From: CAZPQK01 sp964588695
Lineage (GTDB): Bacteria > Krumholzibacteriota > Krumholzibacteriia > WVZY01 > JAKEHA01
Direction: 5' to 3'
NCBI GenBank assembly: GCA_964588695.1
Contig: CAZPQK010000004.1
Location: 186,001 to 250,000, forward strand
Length of the DNA stretch: 64,000 nt
Part shown: positions 33,510 through 41,281 of the stretch, piece after piece
Layout: the number at the start of each line of letters is the position of its first letter
Numbering within the stretch: the stretch's first letter is position 1
Position numbers and translations under genes: made by a program
The notes under the pieces: model-generated
Seen by the model: the letters and a program-made list of their open reading frames with translations, nothing else
The model's database searches: none
What the model was told of the DNA's origin: nothing

Positions 33510-34718
33510 ATGGCCATGTCCGACATCCAATCCCGCGCCGATAACACCAAGCGACCACTAAACGTGTTGATCCTCGACAACGAGCTCAACATGGGCGGTG
33601 TCGAAAAAAAGCTGTTCGATTTTGTCAGTCGACTGAATCCCAGCGACGTGCGCGTGGTGATGTGCTGCCTTAAGGACGGCGGTTTCTTTCGCGATCACTT
33701 TGTCAAGTTGGGCGTCCCGTTTTACGAAGGGTTGATGACAAACAAGTTCGACGCGTGGGCCTACCTGAAACTTCTGGGCATCCTTAAGCGCGAAAAGATC
33801 GACGTGCTTTATACGTTCGTGAACCCCAATACGCTGTTTTTTGCCAACTGGGCGCGCCGCCAGGGCAAGGTACCGCGAGCGTTGGTGTCGTTTCATTCGT
33901 CGGCGGGCGACGACGGGGGACCATTGCTTAAACCCTACATGCGCCGCTTGCTGAAGCCGTTCGATTGTTTCATTGCAATCGCGAACATTCACAAGCGCTA
34001 CCTGGTTGCAGACGAAGGGGTCGATGAGTCGCGAATCGAGGTCATTTTTAACGGCGTCGATACCGAGAAGTATCGCCCCGGGCCAGCCAGTGAAACCCTT
34101 CGCGACACGCTCGGTATCAAGCCAGGGGAAAAAGTGGTCACGACGATTGCGTCGCTTAAACCCGAAAAGAGCCTGGACGTGATGATGCGCGCTGCCGGCG
34201 GGGTGGCTAAACATCACGACAACGTGCGATTCTTATTTGTGGGGCGCGGGCCCGCTCGCGACCATCTGCAGGCGCTGGCTGATGACTTGGGCATTGGCAA
34301 TCGCGTCGTGTTTGCTGGGCTGCGCGAAGATGTCGACGAGATCTTGCGGCTGACCGACGTGCTTACGCTATCGTCACGCCCGGGACCGGAGACACTTCCC
34401 AACGTCGTACTGGAGGCAATGGCCACGGGCCTTCCGGTGGTCACCACCGAAGTGGGCAGCGTTCGCGAGCTGGTGATTGATGGTGAGAACGGTTTCGTGG
34501 TTCCGGTTGGCGACCACGAAGCACTCGCGTCGCGCATTCGCGACCTCGTGGCCGACACCGACCTTGCTCAAAAGATGGGCGCGGCCGGACGCGCGATTGC
34601 CGAGACGCGGTTTCCCATCCATCTAATGTTTGACCAGCGGGTCGAGCTGTTTCGACGCTTAATCGAAACCGAAGCGCCTTTGGCCGCCGCCAAAACCACT
34701 TCGCCTTCTGCGGGCTAG
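33510..34718 (+). CDS. GT4-family (GT-B fold) glycosyltransferase
   Basis: A 402-residue glycosyltransferase group 1 enzyme. The N-terminal domain opens with NVLILDNELNMGGVEKKLFDF, the glycine-rich donor/acceptor loop of the family. The C-terminal domain has VVTTIASLKPEKSLDVMMRAA, FVGRGPARDHLQALADDLGIGNRVVFAGLREDVDEIL, and the E-x7-E motif SRPGPETLPNVVLEAMATGLPVV for nucleotide-sugar binding. It probably builds cell-surface glycans at the cytoplasmic face. The start is uncertain: ATG 33510, ATG 33516, or TTG 33483. A sulfotransferase gene follows on the same strand after 66 bp, so a sulfated glycan is a reasonable inference. Confidence 0.9.
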   Translation: MAMSDIQSRADNTKRPLNVLILDNELNMGGVEKKLFDFVSRLNPSDVRVVMCCLKDGGFFRDHFVKLGVPFYEGLMTNKFDAWAYLKLLGILKREKIDVLYTFVNPNTLFFANWARRQGKVPRALVSFHSSAGDDGGPLLKPYMRRLLKPFDCFIAIANIHKRYLVADEGVDESRIEVIFNGVDTEKYRPGPASETLRDTLGIKPGEKVVTTIASLKPEKSLDVMMRAAGGVAKHHDNVRFLFVGRGPARDHLQALADDLGIGNRVVFAGLREDVDEILRLTDVLTLSSRPGPETLPNVVLEAMATGLPVVTTEVGSVRELVIDGENGFVVPVGDHEALASRIRDLVADTDLAQKMGAAGRAIAETRFPIHLMFDQRVELFRRLIETEAPLAAAKTTSPSAG

Positions 34719-34784
34719 ACGCTATCCTAAACCAACAAGAACCCCATGCCGACTGTCGCCAATTGGACCATTTAGGAAAACCGC

Positions 34785-35675
34785 ATGAGTAACACCGACC
34801 CGTTTGGTCCCCTGCCGGACCGGCCCATTTTTATAGTCGGTCTGGGCCGTTGTGGTTCGACCATCCTTCACCACATGTTTAGCGAACACCCGCACGTCGC
34901 GTGGCTGAGCGGTTTTGGCGACCGGATGCCCACATCGATGAAGATGCATCGCCGCATGTTGGGCTGGGTAGACCTTCCATTGGTCGGCGGCCGCATCAAG
35001 GCAACCACCGAGCCCGGCGAGTGCTACGACACCTGGGAGCATCACGTGCGCGGTTTTCGACGGTCGTTCCGCGACCTGCGAACAGACGACGTGTCGGTGC
35101 GCAGCGCTCGGCGCGCGCGCGCGATGACCCAAGAGTTACTGGTGGGGCGCCGCCAGCGTGCGCTCTATAAGATTACCGGTTGGCCGCGGTTGGGCTTTTT
35201 GTATCGCATGTTTCCCAACGCGCTGTTTATTCATTGTTTGCGCGATGGGCGTGGCAACGTGAACTCGTTGCTCAACGTTGATTTTTGGTTGGGCTGGCGT
35301 GGTACCGCGCAGTGGCGGTTCGGCGAATTGCCCGATGCCTATCAGCGCGAATGGGAACAACACGACCGCTCGTTTGTTGCACTCGCGGGAATTCAGTGGA
35401 AGCTGTTTCTGGACGCGCTGGAGGTAGGTAAGGAAAGTGTTCCCGCCGAGCAGTTTGTACAAGTGCGCTACGAAGACTTGTGCGAGGATCGCCACGCTGT
35501 TTTTTCGCAGCTGTGCGAGTTTACCGATCTGCCGATGACCGATGGCTTCAAGCGTCGACTCGACAAGTTTTCTCTGCGAAACGCAAACACGAAGTACCAG
35601 CAGGATCTAACTCCCGAGCAGCAGGAAATTTTGCAGTCGGTGATGGGCGAGTACCTGGAGCGTTACGGGTACTAG
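34785..35675 (+). CDS. PAPS-dependent sulfotransferase
   Basis: A 296-residue cytoplasmic sulfotransferase. The 5'-phosphosulfate-binding loop is RPIFIVGLGRCGSTILHHMF near residue 14, and the 3'-phosphate-binding strand-turn is NALFIHCLRDGRGNVNSLL near residue 145. FVQVRYEDLCEDRHAVFSQLCEFTDLP follows, as in the sulfotransferase family 3/Stf0-like clade. Acceptors may be carbohydrate or lipid. AGGAAAAC lies before the ATG. It follows a glycosyltransferase gene, suggesting sulfation of a surface glycan. Its stop shares CTAG with the convergent membrane-protein gene. Confidence 0.88.
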   Translation: MSNTDPFGPLPDRPIFIVGLGRCGSTILHHMFSEHPHVAWLSGFGDRMPTSMKMHRRMLGWVDLPLVGGRIKATTEPGECYDTWEHHVRGFRRSFRDLRTDDVSVRSARRARAMTQELLVGRRQRALYKITGWPRLGFLYRMFPNALFIHCLRDGRGNVNSLLNVDFWLGWRGTAQWRFGELPDAYQREWEQHDRSFVALAGIQWKLFLDALEVGKESVPAEQFVQVRYEDLCEDRHAVFSQLCEFTDLPMTDGFKRRLDKFSLRNANTKYQQDLTPEQQEILQSVMGEYLERYGY

Positions 35676-36175
35676 CTTATCGGCGCGGGCGCTTCAGAGG
35701 CCGGTGGAGCCTCGCGGGCGAAAACGGTGGACCGACGCATCGCGTACCACATTGCTGGAGCACTTGGAACAGCACCCATCAGTAGATAGCCCGTGCCCTT
35801 GACCATGATGTTGTGGGCAGCGTCGGACTCAACCGAACATTCCGTCATAACCAAAAACATCGCGGCGCAGCCGGGCATCGCCATAACGTGAATACCACCA
35901 AAAACGCATATCGCCACGAACGCGACAAGTTTCAACGGGCCATGCTCGGTGCCGCACTGGTTGGGTGTCAGGGCGCACATTGCCGTGAACCCCACGAGAA
36001 AAACTAACCACGCCACAAGTGGTACGTGCGGCGACCAATCGAGCACAGCCTCGACGGCGAGGCCTATCCCTATCGGCACCACGGCGAGAACCAGGTAGGC
36101 CGCAACTACACGCGACCACAACCATTCGACAGAATCCTGATTCGGAACTTTGGGGTTATTTGCAGGCACAGTCAT
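35672..36175 (-). CDS. Four-helix membrane protein of unknown function
   Basis: A 167-residue integral membrane protein with about four hydrophobic segments: VVAAYLVLAVVPIGIGLAVEAV, VPLVAWLVFLVGFTAMCAL, LKLVAFVAICVFGGIHVMAM and a last one around YLLMGAVPSAPAMW. A Cys-containing loop (TPNQCGTEHG) and MPGCAAMFLVMTEC lie between helices. Not recognised as a family. The ATG at 36175 is taken over a TTG nine bases upstream. It shares a CTAG stop overlap with the sulfotransferase and is divergent from the second beta-propeller gene. Confidence 0.6.
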   Translation of the reverse strand: MTVPANNPKVPNQDSVEWLWSRVVAAYLVLAVVPIGIGLAVEAVLDWSPHVPLVAWLVFLVGFTAMCALTPNQCGTEHGPLKLVAFVAICVFGGIHVMAMPGCAAMFLVMTECSVESDAAHNIMVKGTGYLLMGAVPSAPAMWYAMRRSTVFAREAPPASEAPAPIS

Positions 36176-36309
36176 CCCTAACAAGGAACTATTCGCTATC
36201 GACAGAGGTTAGGAACTCATAATGCATTGCCCGTGCCATGTCTTGCGGACTTGCCGAAATGTCAACCCATCAGTTAATCTACGATGGTCGTTTCTTCGAA
36301 AGGGGAGCT

Positions 36310-37659
36310 TTGAAAACGATCCTGTCGGCAGTACTACTTACCGCTACCATTGCCGCGCTATGGCCTTTGCCCACACTTGCAAATACCATCCAGGCTAAGC
36401 CTATCTGGGTTATCAACGACGAAGAAATGGTCGAACCCCTTGGTCACCTTAGCGATGTTGGTGTCGACGCCAAGCAAACTGTCTACTTGTTTGACATGAC
36501 GCTCCATAACATCCGAAAGATCGATATCGACGGCAACGAACTTCCATCCATTGGACGTGAAGGCCAAGGGCCGGGGGAAATATCTGATGGTACTAGTATC
36601 GTGGTCGATGCGAATGGGGCGTGTATTGTTCTTCCCATGCAAACACGGCCAGCAGCCTGTATCCTGTCAAATGGCGACGCCTGCGATTCGTGGCTGTTAG
36701 ACAACATCACCAAAGGTGGGGTGCTGGTGCCAACCCTTCGGGGTGGCCGGATCGACCAGGCGGGGCGACTTTATCTTTTCACTCGCGAAACGATCTGGGG
36801 AAAGCTGCCGTCGAGAATCGATATGAGCGAAGAGTCGATGGAGGCTACGCGGTCGGCAATCAAAGGAACGGTGTCGTCCTGGCTGCGGGCTTCCCCGCCG
36901 AGTAACGGGAAGCCCTGCGAAGTCGAGGTATTGCTATCGCGGGACGTTGATCAGGCCAAGAAGTTTGGTGAGTTAACGAAGCTCGCGGAACAGGGCCCAG
37001 CACTGGTCGAAGTGGACTTCGGTTGGGGTTCGCACGGATGGGATGTGCAGCCCTCAGGGAGGCTATTATTCGCCGTTCCACGCCAGCGACGGGTAATGGT
37101 CGTCGAACCATTCAACGCCGGTGAAACACCTCATGTGTCGACCACCCCGGTACCGAAAGACTCTGCAGCCGAAGCCAGGCTCCACGAGTTCGCGGCGCTT
37201 CGCGGTGCAAGCCTGGAAGATTATTCGCCTGTCGGATTTGCCCGTTGGTTGGACGACCGACACTTCTTCGTCATTCAGAACACAAGCGTAATCGTTTCGG
37301 CCGATTCACGTTGCTACGATTTTGATATATTCCGAGCGGCTGAAGGAGAGTCCGTTGAGTACTTAGGAAAGACTCGCGTGGATTTTGACTTTCAACCACA
37401 ATTCGACCGGCCTTTCTTCGAAGGCGGTCTCCTGGTAGTGGCCCGCAACAGCATGGCCGGATTAATCGCCAGCATCTCCGAAAAGGAGAGGCGGCGCATG
37501 ACGGAAAACTGGTACGAGAGTCGCCGGAAGCGTGGCGACAAAACTTTGGAGGCGGACATTGCCGCAGGGGCCACACCGTTCGGCCAAAGTCACCCAGACA
37601 TGGATTACGTGGAGCTTCGAGCGTATGACATGCGGGCACTGCTTTTGGACAAACCGTAG
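36310..37659 (+). CDS. Secreted 6-bladed beta-propeller protein, TTG start
   Basis: A 449-residue exported protein related to the propeller at 11137. With the start at TTG 36310 (AAGGGGAG just upstream) it begins with a signal peptide (MKTILSAVLLTATIAALWPLPTLANT); ATG 36259 or 36238 would add 17-24 residues ahead of it. Blade motifs include DAKQTVYLFDMTLHNIRKIDIDGNELPSIGREGQGPGE and WDVQPSGRLLFAVPRQRRVMVVEPF. The second half is strand-rich but more diverged, and the C-terminus (TENWYESRRKRGDKTLEADIAAG) is helical and charged. No catalytic residues are seen. Ligand unknown. Confidence 0.72.
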   Translation: MKTILSAVLLTATIAALWPLPTLANTIQAKPIWVINDEEMVEPLGHLSDVGVDAKQTVYLFDMTLHNIRKIDIDGNELPSIGREGQGPGEISDGTSIVVDANGACIVLPMQTRPAACILSNGDACDSWLLDNITKGGVLVPTLRGGRIDQAGRLYLFTRETIWGKLPSRIDMSEESMEATRSAIKGTVSSWLRASPPSNGKPCEVEVLLSRDVDQAKKFGELTKLAEQGPALVEVDFGWGSHGWDVQPSGRLLFAVPRQRRVMVVEPFNAGETPHVSTTPVPKDSAAEARLHEFAALRGASLEDYSPVGFARWLDDRHFFVIQNTSVIVSADSRCYDFDIFRAAEGESVEYLGKTRVDFDFQPQFDRPFFEGGLLVVARNSMAGLIASISEKERRRMTENWYESRRKRGDKTLEADIAAGATPFGQSHPDMDYVELRAYDMRALLLDKP

Positions 37660-37713
37660 CTCATTGCCTGCCGGAGGAGCGCCACTACTAAACGGGAGTT
37701 ACATAGTCGCTGC

Positions 37714-39693
37714 TCAATAGCTCCACAGCTCCCGAAGCATCTTCGCAAACCGCTCGCGGGGCAGGAAATTTTCCTCCAGCGACGCCGCGAACGGAACCGG
37801 TGTGTCGAGGCTACCGCAGCGCAGGATCGGGGCGTCGAGATCGTGAAAACAATGCTCATTAATAAGCGCTGCGATCTCCCCGCCGATGCCGCCCATCAAC
37901 GTGTCTTCGTGCAGGATGATCACCTTGCCGGTTTTGCGCGCGGACTCAAAGATCGAGTCGGTGTCCAGCGGCGATAGCGTTCGCAGGTCCAGCAGGTCGG
38001 CGGAAATGTCGGGGTTGGCGTCCAAAGCCTCGGCTGCCCAGTGCACACTAAGCCCGTAGGTAATCACCGACAGGTCGTCACCTTCGCGCACCAGGTTGGC
38101 CTTGCCAATCTCGACGGTGTAGTAGCCGTCGGGAACCGGCCCCTTCACGCTGCGATAAAGTTTTTTGTGCTCAAAGTACATCACCGGATTGGGATCTTCG
38201 ATCGCGGCGGCGATCAGCCCCTTGGCATCGGCGGGCGACGACGGGTAAACCACCTTCAGGCCCGGCGTGTGCGTAAACCAGGCTTCGTTGCTTTGCGAGT
38301 GAAACGGCCCGGCGGCCACACCCGCGCCGGTCGGCATTCGCACAACAACATCGGCGTTCTGGCCCCATCGATAATGAATCTTGGCCAGGTTATTGACGAT
38401 CTGGTTGAAGCCGCAGGTCACAAAGTCGGCGAACTGCATTTCGACCATGCTCTTAAAACCGCCAACCGAAAGACCCAGCGCCGAACCGATGATCGCACTC
38501 TCGCACAGCGGCGTATTGCGCACCCGCTCGCTACCAAACTGCTCGGCAAACCCTTCGGTGACTTTAAACACACCGCCATACTCGGCGATGTCCTGCCCCA
38601 TAAGCACCAGGTTGTCGTGCCGTTCCATCGCTTGCCGCAGCCCGTCGGAGATGGCGTCAACAAACCGCCGCTCGGAAGTCGCGCCGGGGTTGCGCGGCTC
38701 AATTACGCGGACGCTGCTGGGAGTAAACACGCCGGCGAGTTCGCGCTGGGCGTTGGGGACAATCGCGGGTTTCGCAAACGCGACATCCAACGCGTCGTTG
38801 ATTTCGTTGCCGATGTCGGAACGCGCTTCGACCAGAATCTCTTCGGTCAACACACCTTGTTTGCGTAGAAAGTTCTGGTACGTTTCCAGCGGATCCTTCT
38901 TTGCCCACTCGTCTTGAATGCCTGCGGGATAGTACTTGGTTCCCGACGCTTCTTCGTGCCCGCGCATGCGAAACGTCATGCACTCCAATAGTCGCGGCTG
39001 CGGCTTGCGGCGGATGGCGCGAATGTGTTTGGTCGCGGCGTGGAATACGTCGAGAACATTGTTGCCGTCGACGCGCTCGGCGGTGATACCGTATGCCTTG
39101 GCTTTGTCGACGAAACTCTTTCGGAATTGCTCGGCGCTGGGCGTCGACAGTCCCCACCCGTTGTTCTCCACCACAAACAGAACGGGGAGTTCCCACACCG
39201 CGGCGACGTTGAGCGCTTCGTGAAAGTCGCCTTCGCTGGCGCCGCCGTCGCCGGTAAACACGACGGTCGCTCGCCGCGACGCGTTAAGCTTGTGACCCAG
39301 TGCAATCCCGTCGGCCACTCCCATTTGCGGGCCCAGGTGCGAAATCATGCCGACAATGTGATGGTCGCGCGAACCAAAGTGAAAAGAACGGTCGCGCCCG
39401 TTGGTGAACCCATGAGCTTTACCCTGAAACTGTGCGAACAAGCGATCGAGCGGAATCCCGCGCGTGGTGAACACGCCCAGGTTGCGCAACATGGGCAAGA
39501 TAAACTCGTCTTCGCGCAGCGAACTGGTGACGCCTACCGATATCGCCTCCTGCCCCATTCCCGAAAACCACTTGGAGATTTTTCCCTGGCGCAGCAGGAT
39601 CAGCATTTTCTCTTCGATCATGCGCGGTTTAAGCAACCGGCGATGCAGCGTGAGTAGTTCGTCGGGGGTAAGTTTCTTGGGGTCGAATTGCAC
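37714..39693 (-). CDS. 2-oxoacid dehydrogenase E1, fused alpha and beta subunits
   Basis: A 659-residue thiamine-pyrophosphate enzyme. The N-terminal half is E1 alpha: FSGMGQEAISVG, then the TPP motif VVFTGDGGASEGDFHEALN ... VVENNGWG, with Mg2+ and TPP ligands, and HEEASGTKYY. The C-terminal half is E1 beta: MGQDIAEYGGVFKVTEGFAEQFG, ESAIIGSALGLS and LLDLRTLSPLDTDSI. Such fusions are typical for branched-chain 2-oxoacid dehydrogenase E1 of Bacteroidota-like bacteria. The reading frame stays open to 39765, but residues before the GTG at 39693 are the tail of a decayed Fic gene, so the start is set at GTG 39693 (MQFDPKKLTPDELL). No E2 or E3 gene lies nearby. Confidence 0.92.
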   Translation of the reverse strand: MQFDPKKLTPDELLTLHRRLLKPRMIEEKMLILLRQGKISKWFSGMGQEAISVGVTSSLREDEFILPMLRNLGVFTTRGIPLDRLFAQFQGKAHGFTNGRDRSFHFGSRDHHIVGMISHLGPQMGVADGIALGHKLNASRRATVVFTGDGGASEGDFHEALNVAAVWELPVLFVVENNGWGLSTPSAEQFRKSFVDKAKAYGITAERVDGNNVLDVFHAATKHIRAIRRKPQPRLLECMTFRMRGHEEASGTKYYPAGIQDEWAKKDPLETYQNFLRKQGVLTEEILVEARSDIGNEINDALDVAFAKPAIVPNAQRELAGVFTPSSVRVIEPRNPGATSERRFVDAISDGLRQAMERHDNLVLMGQDIAEYGGVFKVTEGFAEQFGSERVRNTPLCESAIIGSALGLSVGGFKSMVEMQFADFVTCGFNQIVNNLAKIHYRWGQNADVVVRMPTGAGVAAGPFHSQSNEAWFTHTPGLKVVYPSSPADAKGLIAAAIEDPNPVMYFEHKKLYRSVKGPVPDGYYTVEIGKANLVREGDDLSVITYGLSVHWAAEALDANPDISADLLDLRTLSPLDTDSIFESARKTGKVIILHEDTLMGGIGGEIAALINEHCFHDLDAPILRCGSLDTPVPFAASLEENFLPRERFAKMLRELWSY

Positions 39694-39699
39694 GTTGGG

Positions 39700-40125
39700 C
39701 TTTCTAGTAACTAACGAAGAGAGCCAGACTTCCCATTCGCCGCTGCGGCGCGCGATGTCCAGCAACTCCTAGTACGCTGACGGTGCTGCTCAAAATAAAG
39801 GCTCAAGTATAACAGGGGAGCATCCAGGATGCCGCCTTCTTGCAGCATGAAAGGATCAGCAGGTGGCCAACGCGACCATAGCCAGCGACAAATGGGTGAA
39901 TGGTTTCAAAATGCAAGTGCACAAGGGCCGCCCGGGTCAGCGGCGAGAACTCTTGGCTACCGTCGTGAATTAATCGCTCGAGCGCGTCCAAAGTGGCGGC
40001 GAGATGCTCGGGGGGGGCAATATAGACTCTATTACAACTAATCTGCGCGGCTATTGCATTTTCGGCGGCTTTCAGCCGCCCGACGGCCCCTTGTATACTT
40101 CGGCCTGCCACTCCAGCTAACTTAT
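39700..40125 (-). pseudogene. Decayed Fic-family gene (truncated, frameshifted, motif lost)
   Basis: Fic (AMP-transferase fold) remnant. In one frame it reads AAPPEHL-like sequence, then LTRAALVHLHFETIHPFVAGYGRVGHLLI. The canonical HPFxDGNGRxGR has become HPFVAGYGRVGH (Asp to Ala, Asn to Tyr, Arg to His), removing catalytic residues. A one-base loss near 39850 shifts to QEGGILDAPLLYLSLYFEQHR, the normal continuation. A second indel near 39778 and a TAG at about 39770 precede ELLDIARRSGEWEVWLSSLV, the normal Fic C-terminal segment. That last part runs in frame into the E1 gene. The N-terminal Fic domain is absent. A 57-bp palindrome-bearing insert interrupts it at 40025-40081. Confidence 0.85.
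40025..40081. repeat. 57-bp palindrome-bearing insertion inside the Fic remnant
   Basis: The unit carries a perfect hairpin GGCGGCT-ttc-AGCCGCC (40064-40080) and is flanked by a GAC triplet on the plus strand (40025-40027 and 40082-40084). Removing it joins codons to read A-V-Y-I-A-P-P, the expected Fic sequence, without changing frame (19 codons). It looks like a small palindromic element inserted with a 3-bp target duplication. Mobility is inference; no second copy is seen here. Confidence 0.45.
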
Positions 40126-40158
40126 TTTCTTTTATTGCTTTACAGGGATAGCTGCCGT

Positions 40159-40167
40159 TGCTAGCTT
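40159..40167 (+). promoter_or_regulatory. Extended -10 implying a leaderless carbonic anhydrase-like mRNA
   Basis: TGCTAGCTT, then six bases (AGTCCC), then the ATG at 40174. No Shine-Dalgarno sequence. Same geometry as at 25249 and 31528. Confidence 0.5.
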
Positions 40168-40173
40168 AGTCCC

Positions 40174-40557
40174 ATGACATTTTGTACCGCCATCAACTGC
40201 ATCGACGGCCGGGTCCAGATCCCGGTCATTCAGTACCTCAAGCACCGCTTTAGTGCCGAGTTCGTGGACATGATCACCGAGCCGGGGCCCGTTGGGGCGT
40301 TTGGGAAGAAGGGGAAAGCCGACACCGTGGCCGCGATCCGCTATCGCGTTCAGGTGTCGATCGAGGCACACAACTCCAAGAACCTGGCGATTGCCGCGCA
40401 CGCAGATTGCGCGGGCAACCCCAAGTCGGACCGCGAGCAGCAAAAGGAAATCGCCGTCGCCGTTAACGAACTGCGTAAGACGTTTCCCGCGATGAAGGTG
40501 CTGGGATTGTGGGTGGATAAAACCGGTCGCGTCACCGAAGTCTCGGTGGCGACTTAG
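40174..40557 (+). CDS. Small carbonic anhydrase-like (beta-CA-type) protein
   Basis: A 127-residue protein with the beta-carbonic anhydrase zinc and Asp/Arg-dyad motifs in a shortened frame. C-x-D-x-R is at Cys9-Asp11-Arg13 (INCIDGRVQ), and H-x-x-C at His76-Cys79 (AIAAHADCAGNP). A Gly-rich loop (TEPGPVGAFGKKGKAD) follows the first motif. It matches the short putative carbonic anhydrase family (Pro_CA_2-like), roughly 60 percent of the length of classical enzymes; CO2 hydration is plausible but unproven. Found between the Fic remnant and the restriction-modification genes, it could be part of the same insertion or a resident gene. Confidence 0.78.
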   Translation: MTFCTAINCIDGRVQIPVIQYLKHRFSAEFVDMITEPGPVGAFGKKGKADTVAAIRYRVQVSIEAHNSKNLAIAAHADCAGNPKSDREQQKEIAVAVNELRKTFPAMKVLGLWVDKTGRVTEVSVAT

Positions 40558-40570
40558 GGCGCTCTAACAG

Positions 40571-41254
40571 TTAGCTCGTTTGCTCGCCTTTATACCCGCG
40601 CGGCGCCTCAAGAAGACGACCTTGCGAACCAACGTGCGCCGCTCTTTTTGCAACACCTTCGGTGAGGTTCTGATCTACATCCTCATTGCCCCACTGGGCC
40701 CAGTTTTTCCGTGCGAATCGAGCGAACAACTCAAGGTATGGTCCGGGTGAACAATCCTCAACCAAGTCGTAGATTTCATCTGGTTTGCGCGAGTGCTCCC
40801 GCTTTCTGCTAGCCAGAAGGTTCACTTGGCGACGCCCAGGCGCAAGTGTTCTCATTGATCCCTTCACGCCGAACAGAATAAGTTCTGTAACGTTTCGGAA
40901 GTAAAACCCAACACCACGACCGTCGGGGCCTCCATCCTTCCGGACCTTGAGCCAAACAAGATTCGACTTGTAGGTAAACCCCCAACTCTTCATAACGTCG
41001 AGCCCCTCCTGCAACAAGGCATTCGGCACCCACAGATATAAATGCGCGGGCTCGTCGGCCAATTCACCAACCGGCAAACGTTTAATCTCGTCTAGAGTGA
41101 GCGTGGGGTATCTGAGCAACCTTTTATGCTCTGGTGCAACCTTTCCTGTGCGGTTCTGGAACTGCCAGGGAGGATCAGCAAGTATCGTTTTGAACGACTC
41201 GGAGAAACTACGTGTTAGATCCTCTGCGGCCGTCTTCCGATGTTCTGCCTTCAT
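40571..41254 (-). CDS. MT-A70-family adenine-N6 DNA methyltransferase of a restriction-modification pair
   Basis: A 227-residue methyltransferase of the MT-A70 family. The catalytic motif is DPPW at residues 27-30 (FKTILADPPWQFQN). Family blocks follow: LYLWVPNALLQEGLDVMKSWGFTYKSNLVWLK, GVGFYFRNVTELILFGVKG and HSRKPDEIYDLVEDCSPGPYLELFARF. Prokaryotic MT-A70 enzymes methylate adenine N6 in DNA, and several belong to type II restriction-modification systems (M.MunI type). It lies 27 bp downstream of a BglII-like endonuclease gene on the same strand, so the pair is read as one system. ATG 41254 is chosen; a TTG six bases earlier is possible. No clear Shine-Dalgarno sequence. Confidence 0.9.
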   Translation of the reverse strand: MKAEHRKTAAEDLTRSFSESFKTILADPPWQFQNRTGKVAPEHKRLLRYPTLTLDEIKRLPVGELADEPAHLYLWVPNALLQEGLDVMKSWGFTYKSNLVWLKVRKDGGPDGRGVGFYFRNVTELILFGVKGSMRTLAPGRRQVNLLASRKREHSRKPDEIYDLVEDCSPGPYLELFARFARKNWAQWGNEDVDQNLTEGVAKRAAHVGSQGRLLEAPRGYKGEQTS

Positions 41255-41281
41255 GTGCAAATGAAAACAACTTCTGCGTGT

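Noticed and set aside
38041..38868. 275-codon plus-strand frame within the E1 gene
   Set aside because: Antisense to conserved thiamine-enzyme motifs, no start context.
39694..39765. N-terminal 24 residues of the longest E1 frame
   Set aside because: They match the Fic C-terminal segment (ELLDIARRSGEWEVWLSSLV) and not E1 proteins; treated as part of the pseudogene.
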